NCBI GenBank assembly: GCA_964537285.1
Contig: CAZHZT010000042.1
Coordinates: 1-38,875 of the forward strand
Direction of reading: 5' to 3'
DNA from: CAZHZT01 sp964537285
GTDB lineage: Bacteria; Bacteroidota; Bacteroidia; Chitinophagales; Saprospiraceae
Length of the DNA stretch: 38,875 nt
The position numbers and the translations under genes were made by a program. Below the pieces are notes generated by a model. The model was given only the letters and a program-made list of their open reading frames with translations, had not been told where the DNA came from and did no database searches. Below are positions 15,756 to 20,869 of the stretch, piece after piece (position 1 is the stretch's first letter; each line of letters opens with the position of its first letter).

Positions 15756-16757
15756 TCAACCTTTATTTTCTAGTTTCAAAAGTACTTTTTGTCTAAACAG
15801 CTCTGCATCCGCGTGCTTTGTAAAAGCCAATAAGGGTAATACTTTGAGCTGACAATAGCTTTCCGGCCAATTGCCGGAAGCATAATTAGCCTCAACTATC
15901 CTTAACTTTCTAATAAAACGCTGCTTACTTCTTTGAGATAAACGAATATAATACGGAAATACCATATATCCCAAACAAGGAACTCCATTTTGACATTTAT
16001 TCAAAATGAGTGGTTTTAATTCTAATTGTAATTTTTCGTGAACGTATTTGAGGATTTCCAGATGTATTTCCAATAATCGGCTTTTGTCATTTCCCCATAT
16101 TATCATATCATCCATGTACCTCATATAAGCTTTACAACTCAAATCTTCTTTAATGAAATGATCCAGACCTGACAAATAATGATTTGCAAAGTATTGGCTG
16201 GTCAAATTCCCAATAGGAAGCCCTCTTTTGGCTTTATTCGGATAACTATCAATGATCTTGCCGAAAAGACTCAGTAGCTGTCTTTCTTTAAACATAGCTG
16301 TTAATTGTTTCTTCAACAATCCATGCGGAATACTTCCAAAGAACTTTCGCACATCCAGCTTTATAAAAAATGAATACTTTTTGGTAAAATAACCAGCCCT
16401 ATTCAAAGCAGCATAAGTGCCTTTTCCTTTTCGACCGGCATAGCTATCAAAGATTTGCTTACGCTCAAAATAAGGATGACAAACATTCATTAATGCATGA
16501 TGCAATACCTGTTCACGAAACGCCGGCGCACAGATCTCCCTTTGCTTAGGATCAAATATGGTAAAAAGGTGATAATCGCCTACTAGTACCCTACCGCTTA
16601 TAATTTGACTTCGAAGAATAGCTAAATTCTCACCCAGGTCTCCTCTATACGCTTGAACCTGCCTAGAAAAACGTTTACCTTTTTGAGCTTTCCAAAAGGC
16701 AAGTCTCAGGTTTTCGGGTTCAATTATCTGAATGATCAAATTACTAGCTCTTTTCAT
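15756..16757 (-). CDS. DGR-type reverse transcriptase
   Basis: 333 residues. It copies the TR RNA into adenine-mutagenised cDNA that replaces VR sequence. RT motifs are FDPKQREICAPAFREQVLHH (about 68-87), KLDVRKFFGSIPH (133-145, catalytic Asp), RGLPIGNLTSQYFANHYL (178-195) and YMRYMDDMIIWG (211-222, the YMDD catalytic loop), then GVPCLGYMVF. The GNLTSQ form of motif 4 is typical of DGR and related group II-like RTs. No maturase or endonuclease domain is attached. Its ATG lies inside the end of the HRDC gene (14-bp overlap), so the two are translationally coupled. The TR follows directly downstream. Confidence 0.95.
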   Translation of the reverse strand: MKRASNLIIQIIEPENLRLAFWKAQKGKRFSRQVQAYRGDLGENLAILRSQIISGRVLVGDYHLFTIFDPKQREICAPAFREQVLHHALMNVCHPYFERKQIFDSYAGRKGKGTYAALNRAGYFTKKYSFFIKLDVRKFFGSIPHGLLKKQLTAMFKERQLLSLFGKIIDSYPNKAKRGLPIGNLTSQYFANHYLSGLDHFIKEDLSCKAYMRYMDDMIIWGNDKSRLLEIHLEILKYVHEKLQLELKPLILNKCQNGVPCLGYMVFPYYIRLSQRSKQRFIRKLRIVEANYASGNWPESYCQLKVLPLLAFTKHADAELFRQKVLLKLENKG

Positions 16758-17199
16758 CTTTTCCTTTTGCTACGAAATATATTCCATACTTATCCGCTTT
16801 GCCTTTCCCGATTCCGTCCAACTTTTTCAACATTGAAGAGGTAGCATCCTCTCCTAGCTTGGCTATTTCAGCAAGTTCAGCATTTGTAAAAACCGCATAT
16901 ACAGGTAGCCCCTCTTCTTGTGCAATACCTTTCCTGATTTCACGAAACCGGTCAAAACGCTTAAAGTCTTCATTTGACAATATTTCCTTGTAATCGAGCT
17001 TCTCTTTTTTGGAACTTTTCGCTAACCCAGGCTCTTGCCTCCCAAGATAAGTGATGCAAATACACCAGTAAGATCCTTGTGCATTGCTCACCAATTGATT
17101 TTCGGTATGTAAAATTTTCTTTGACCGAAGAAAAGCATTCAAATCATCTTCTAATTTCTCGCCGCCAATTATAGGTATAGTGAAAAACTTTATTTGCAT
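16744..17199 (-). CDS. HRDC-domain DGR accessory protein
   Basis: 151 residues from the ATG giving MQIKFFTIPIIGG. A GTG start 45 nt upstream would add residues encoded by the VR2 downstream region and is less likely. Residues about 1-55 form an alpha/beta domain (LEDDLNAFLRSKKIL, GSYWCICITYLG). Residues about 75-145 form an HRDC domain (FDRFREIRKGIAQEEGLPVY, then LGEDATSSMLKKLDGIGKGK), a helical nucleic-acid-binding fold. HRDC proteins are known accessory genes in DGRs that lack Avd, where they are thought to assist the RT-RNA complex. No avd gene is visible here. The gene overlaps the RT gene by 14 bp. Confidence 0.85.
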   Translation of the reverse strand: MQIKFFTIPIIGGEKLEDDLNAFLRSKKILHTENQLVSNAQGSYWCICITYLGRQEPGLAKSSKKEKLDYKEILSNEDFKRFDRFREIRKGIAQEEGLPVYAVFTNAELAEIAKLGEDATSSMLKKLDGIGKGKADKYGIYFVAKGKDEKS

Positions 17200-17247
17200 A
17201 TTCTTTCTATTTGTGGTTTTCTCTCCTCGCCCCCCTACCTCCACTCC

Positions 17248-17290
17248 GTAGGCTGCGTACCCGCGCCTGCCGGCAGCGGTACTTGCCTAC
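17248..17290 (-). other. Hairpin/cruciform just downstream of variable repeat 2
   Basis: Base-for-base the same 43-bp structure as 14526-14568 (GTAGGC/GCCTAC, GTACC/GGTAC, TGCCGGCA centre), overlapping the stop codon of target 2. It is preserved although the flanking genes have diverged, as expected for a DGR target-site structure. Confidence 0.75.
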
Positions 17291-18150
17291 TCCATTCCGG
17301 GAGGAGGGCTCGTTGCCTCCGCTGAACTGGGGGCCAAGACTAAACGGAAGCCGACGTTGAAGAAGCGGTCCGTCGGAAGCCGGCAGAACCGGTCCGAGAC
17401 ACGGCAGTTCTCGGCGCTGTCGTCCCACGCGCCGCCGCGAATAACGCGGTTCTGGCCGCTAGAAGGACCCGTTGGGTTGTTTACTATGTCTTCATTTCGA
17501 CAATGTTGATAATAATCGCCGTCATACCAATCGTGAACCCATTCATCTATATTTCCGTTCATATCATATATTCCAAGCGTATTTGGCTGTTTTTGACCTA
17601 CTTCTTTAGTTTCTCCATGACTATTGTGATCATACCAACCAAGCTGTTTCAACTTATCCCCCCCTGCATAGCTTGTATAAATATCGGCAGATTTAAGTCT
17701 TGGTTCGACCTTTTGTAAGCTTCTTTTATGCCCATCTTTGGCAGCATATTCCCATTCCGCTTCAGTGGGGAGGCGGAAACGAAAATTAGTCAGTAAATCG
17801 TTTTTAATTGAATAATTCTGATTTAACCTTTTTAAAAAAGCTTCAGGAACTGCCTCATCTTCCCCTCCCTTTACAATATCTAGCCAGGAAACCCATTCTA
17901 CAGGGCGGTTTTGCCCTTTGAAATAAGAAGGGTTGTGGCCATCCATAATAGCCGACCATACTGCCTGGGTTACCGGGTATTTGCCGATATAGTAGTTTTG
18001 GGTAAGGCGAACCCAATGTTCTGGTTTTTCTCCAAAATATATATTTCCTTCTTCATATCCCATAATAAACGTTCCGGCTTTCACCAGCACCATTTCGCAG
18101 GCAAGGTCTTTTGTAATTGGATGACAGTAAACTTCTGGCAGTAATGACAT
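17287..18150 (-). CDS. DGR target protein 2: FGE/SUMF1-fold variable protein
   Basis: 287 residues and a paralogue of target 1, with the same landmarks (EMVLVKAGTFIMGYEEGN, PVTQAVWSAIMDGHNPSYFK, FRLPTEAEWEYAAKDG, LGIYDMNGNIDEWVHDW). The VR-encoded end reads RVIRGGAWDDSAENCRVSDR, then FCRLPTDRFFNVGF. Most differences from target 1 are concentrated in the VR and the extreme N-terminus. No signal peptide or extra domain is present, so it is predicted to be cytoplasmic. It is the first gene of the DGR run: its VR and hairpin lie just before the HRDC gene, and it probably heads a transcript covering HRDC, RT and TR. A TAnnTTTG box was not found in the 80 bases upstream. Confidence 0.9.
   Translation of the reverse strand: MSLLPEVYCHPITKDLACEMVLVKAGTFIMGYEEGNIYFGEKPEHWVRLTQNYYIGKYPVTQAVWSAIMDGHNPSYFKGQNRPVEWVSWLDIVKGGEDEAVPEAFLKRLNQNYSIKNDLLTNFRFRLPTEAEWEYAAKDGHKRSLQKVEPRLKSADIYTSYAGGDKLKQLGWYDHNSHGETKEVGQKQPNTLGIYDMNGNIDEWVHDWYDGDYYQHCRNEDIVNNPTGPSSGQNRVIRGGAWDDSAENCRVSDRFCRLPTDRFFNVGFRLVLAPSSAEATSPPPGME
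17327..17458 (-). other. Variable repeat VR2
   Basis: 132 bp, aligned to the TR without gaps. I count 14 differences and all 14 fall on template adenines, which fits recent homing from the present TR better than VR1 does. It changes AAC codons to GAC, AGC, TTC and TGC. The IMH-like 3' boundary is the same as in VR1. Confidence 0.94.
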
Positions 18151-18230
18151 AATTTGGTTGTTTGATTGGGGCTAAAATAGGGAATTTGGGGCATTTAGGC
18201 TTGGTTTTTTCAAGTCTCCTTATTATTTTG

Positions 18231-18402
18231 ATCACAGATTACGCGGATGGCGCAGATAGGATTGGAGCTGCGCTCCAATGTAATGAATTTGGTCGGCCTG
18301 CGGCCGTGCCTTTGGTGCGCCCCAAAAGGCGGCCGAAGGTTGACCCAAAACTCCCTTGGAGCGCAGCTCCAACTCATCTGCGCCATCAGCGTAATCTGTG
18401 AT
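18231..18402. repeat. Imperfect inverted repeat element, family R4 (copy 2)
   Basis: Arms start ATCACAGATTACGCGGATGG and end CATCAGCGTAATCTGTGAT, with the inner arms ATTGGAGCTGCGCTCCAAT and TTGGAGCGCAGCTCCAA. The centre is GGCCGCAGGCC-rich and unlike copy 1. It borders the upstream end of the DGR cassette. No gene is seen in 18151-18578. Confidence 0.85.
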
Positions 18403-18523
18403 TGTTGTTAATTCCTTGTTAATCCCCTGCTCTACATCCCCAATCTGGCCTTCCCGGTACAACTTTTGTCCTTTATTAATCATCTTTATCCTTTACAAAG
18501 GGAATGAAGTCTATTAAAACTGC

Positions 18524-18531
18524 TACCTTTG
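18524..18531 (+). promoter_or_regulatory. Possible -7 box for the OmpH gene
   Basis: TACCTTTG matches TAnnTTTG and is followed by GC, as often seen in Bacteroidota promoters. It lies 48 nt before the ATG. A TTG at the -33 position is not evident. Confidence 0.4.
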
Positions 18532-18578
18532 CAAAACTTTTGGAAATACTATTTTTTAAAAAATTTTGAAAGATCAAT

Positions 18579-19085
18579 ATGCAACTAAAATATCTAATCC
18601 TGGCAACGGCATTTCTCTTCATCGGAATGTCTGGCTTAGAAGCCCAAAAATATGGCCACCTGAACCTTGGAAACCTACTGGAATTGCTTCCCGAACGCCA
18701 ACAAGCCGACGATGTACTGGCTAAATTCCGCGATGCGCGTATTGCTGAAGAAAATGCTAAAATTAAAGCATTGGAAGAAAAAGTAACTCGAATTCGGGCA
18801 AAGATCCAGGAATTATCTCCTCTCCAAATTCAGGAAAAAGAAAAGGAAGTGCAAGCCGACCAACAGGCTATCCAGGCTTTTAAACAGGAAACCATTCAGC
18901 AACTGGAGAAAAAACGTCGTGATTTGCTAGGCCCCATTTTAGAAAAAATTCAAGATGCAGTTGATTCAGTGGCCAAGGAAAACGGTTACGTAATGATCTT
19001 CGATACCAGCGTCATGAACTCTGTCCTTTTTGCCAAGGATGCTGATGATGTAATGGAACTTGTGAAAGCAAAACTAGGACTTTAA
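18579..19085 (+). CDS. OmpH/Skp family periplasmic chaperone
   Basis: 168 residues. A signal peptide (about 1-22, ending GLEAQ) is followed by the OmpH start KYGHLNLGNLLELLPERQQA. A long charged coiled coil (about 50-125, EENAKIKALEEKVTRIRAKI and so on) follows, then the C-terminal strand region ENGYVMIFDTSVMNSVLFA. Skp-type trimers grip unfolded outer-membrane proteins in the periplasm; an outer-membrane protein gene lies 830 bp downstream. The gene is single and followed by a strong terminator. Confidence 0.9.
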   Translation: MQLKYLILATAFLFIGMSGLEAQKYGHLNLGNLLELLPERQQADDVLAKFRDARIAEENAKIKALEEKVTRIRAKIQELSPLQIQEKEKEVQADQQAIQAFKQETIQQLEKKRRDLLGPILEKIQDAVDSVAKENGYVMIFDTSVMNSVLFAKDADDVMELVKAKLGL

Positions 19086-19114
19086 AACGCTCTTTTTTCC
19101 CAAAGTACTAAAAT

Positions 19115-19158
19115 GAACTGCGCGGCAGGTGGGCTTTAACCCGCTTGCCGCGCAGTTC
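19115..19158 (+). terminator. Rho-independent terminator after ompH
   Basis: GAACTGCGCGGCAGGTGGG (19115-19133) pairs with CCCGCTTGCCGCGCAGTTC (19140-19158) around the loop CTTTAA, followed by GTTTTTG. Confidence 0.85.
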
Positions 19159-19281
19159 GTTTTTGTACAAAGGGAAAAATTGATAAGCCTTCAGGAAAAC
19201 CTGCCTAACCTTCCCCTCCTTTTTGCCTGCATCTTTGTATCGTAATTAATTGATAACGTAACACAACAAAAATCACTAAAG

Positions 19282-19905
19282 ATGCAAGCGTTTAATGTCC
19301 CTACAAGAGAAGAAGTTTCAGAAAAAAATCAGCAAATCTTTGACCAACTTGAGAAGAAATTAGGCTTTGTGCCTAACTTATTTGCGACTTATGCTTATTC
19401 AGAAAATGCCCTTGCTAATTACCTTACTTTCCAGAACGGCAAGACTTCTTTATCCAATAAAGAAAAAGAGATCGTAAACCTTATCGTTAGCCAGGTGAAT
19501 GATTGCCGCTACTGCCAAAGCGTGCACACGGCTGTGGGCAAAATGAATGGTTTTACAGATGAACAAATTATAGAAATTCGCACAGGCCATGCGCCTTTTA
19601 ATGAAAAATACGATGCCCTTGTAAAATTGGCGAAAAGCATTACCGTAAACCGTGGAAAAGCGGACGAAGCAGCCTTGACCCAGTTCTTCGCAGCTGGCTA
19701 TACCAAGGAAAACTTGACCGATACAATCGTACTCGTCGGTGAAAAAACGATTAGTAATTATGTGCACAGAACTACTGAGGTACCTATCGATTTCCCGATA
19801 GCTCCCGTACTTGAATTACGGCTAACGGCTAACGGGAAACGGGGAACGGCGGTTTCCCGTTTCCCGTCGTTCGTGTCCCGTGTCCCGTTTTTTTATAAAT
19901 TTTGA
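19282..19905 (+). CDS. AhpD/carboxymuconolactone decarboxylase-like peroxidase
   Basis: 207 residues. The CxxCxxxH redox motif is CRYCQSVH at 75-82, within an all-helical AhpD fold (LSNKEKEIVNLIVSQVNDCR upstream). Relatives reduce peroxides or act as disulfide-based antioxidant proteins. The family core ends near FPIAPVLEL (about 179). The remaining residues (RLTANGKRGTAVSRFPSFVS and on) are translated from a heptamer repeat array and are probably dispensable. The next gene starts 9 nt after its stop codon and may be co-transcribed. Confidence 0.88.
   Translation: MQAFNVPTREEVSEKNQQIFDQLEKKLGFVPNLFATYAYSENALANYLTFQNGKTSLSNKEKEIVNLIVSQVNDCRYCQSVHTAVGKMNGFTDEQIIEIRTGHAPFNEKYDALVKLAKSITVNRGKADEAALTQFFAAGYTKENLTDTIVLVGEKTISNYVHRTTEVPIDFPIAPVLELRLTANGKRGTAVSRFPSFVSRVPFFYKF
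19818..19890. repeat. Heptamer repeat array, head-to-head (array 4)
   Basis: GGCTAACGGCTAACGGGAAA on the left half and TTTCCCGTTTCCCGTCGTT to TGTCCCGTGTCCCGTTTTTTT on the right. It is entirely inside the reading frame of the AhpD-like gene, encoding its last ~28 residues, and ends in a T-run like a terminator. Confidence 0.8.
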
Positions 19906-19914
19906 AAACAACTA

Positions 19915-20805
19915 ATGATGAGATATATCCTTTTTATTTTTTTATTATTTGGTGCGATCAATTTGAGTAGCGCACAAAATGGGTGGACAAAAGCCAAAGG
20001 AGAAGGCTTTTTCAAGCTCGGGCAATCGTTTTTGGTAGCCGAATCTTTTTTCAACCCGGAAGGTGAACTGACGGACATTACAACCACATCCGTTTATATC
20101 AGTAGCTTTTACGGGGAATACGGTATTAATAAACGACTAACCGGGATCGCCTACCTGCCATTCTTCGTGCGGTCCACTATCAATGAGCGGGAATCTACCG
20201 TCAATCAGGTGGTGGAGCCCGGAGATGAGCTCAATGGCTTTGGAGACCCGCTGATTGGCCTGAAGTATGGCTTGGTGGCCAATGGCCCGGTAGTAGTCGC
20301 CGCAGAGGCTTATGTGGGCATTCCACTAGGCGAAAATGTTGGTGGTGATACAGAATTGCTTCAGACGGGTGACGGGGAGTTCAATCAATTGTTCAGGCTT
20401 GTTGCTTCGTCTTCTTTTTCAAAGATTAAGTCCTACGCAAATTTATTTGTAGGCTTCAATAACCGTACAAGCGGAGATTTCGAGTTCTCCGCAGGCATTA
20501 TGGAAGATGTTGAATTTAACGATGAGTTCCACTGGGGGGGCGAGTTCGGATACCGCCCGACCAATTCCTGGATTTTTGCTTTGAAATGGTATCATATTAT
20601 GGCTTTAGACAATGGGGCTATGGGCATGAACAGTAACTCGTTGTTTGGGAATAATGTAGAGTATTTCTCTATTACTCCCGAAATTAACCATATTTTCAAC
20701 AATAATATTGGTGTTTCTGTTGCAGTAGGCACCGCAGTAAGTGGACAGAATATCTTGGCTGCACCAAATTTTGGCGTAGGAGTGTTCTACGTATTAGAAA
20801 AATAA
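19915..20805 (+). CDS. Outer-membrane beta-barrel protein of unknown function
   Basis: 296 residues. A signal peptide (about 1-21, ending NLSSAQ) is followed by alternating amphipathic strands typical of a transporter-like barrel (FFKLGQSFLVAESFF, SSFYGEYGINKRLTGIAYLP, FGDPLIGLKYGLV, VVVAAEAYVGIPLGE, SYANLFVGFN, EFHWGGEFGYRPTNSWIFAL) and a closing strand FGVGVFYVLEK. It resembles small barrel proteins annotated as phenol-degradation meta-pathway-like, but I see no specific function. It starts 9 nt after the AhpD-like gene. Its last codons are part of a long perfect hairpin. Confidence 0.8.
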   Translation: MMRYILFIFLLFGAINLSSAQNGWTKAKGEGFFKLGQSFLVAESFFNPEGELTDITTTSVYISSFYGEYGINKRLTGIAYLPFFVRSTINERESTVNQVVEPGDELNGFGDPLIGLKYGLVANGPVVVAAEAYVGIPLGENVGGDTELLQTGDGEFNQLFRLVASSSFSKIKSYANLFVGFNNRTSGDFEFSAGIMEDVEFNDEFHWGGEFGYRPTNSWIFALKWYHIMALDNGAMGMNSNSLFGNNVEYFSITPEINHIFNNNIGVSVAVGTAVSGQNILAAPNFGVGVFYVLEK

Positions 20806-20862
20806 ACAAAAAAGGGCGTGAGCTTACGCTCACGCCCTTTTTTGTTTATTTTTCTAATACGT
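20789..20862. terminator. Perfect 35-bp-arm hairpin between convergent genes
   Basis: Arms are exact inverted repeats around the loop TTAC. The inner part, AAAAAAGGGCGTGAGC and its complement followed by a T-run, is a classic terminator. The outer part includes the last five codons and stop of the outer-membrane gene (GTATTAGAAAAATAA), copied in inverted form on the far side. It can serve both converging genes. Confidence 0.9.
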
Positions 20863-20869
20863 GTTTTCT

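Noticed and set aside
15756..16757. Group II intron or retron RT
   Set aside because: There is no maturase or endonuclease domain, no intron RNA domain V and no msr/msd pair; the TR/VR pattern and HRDC partner identify a DGR.
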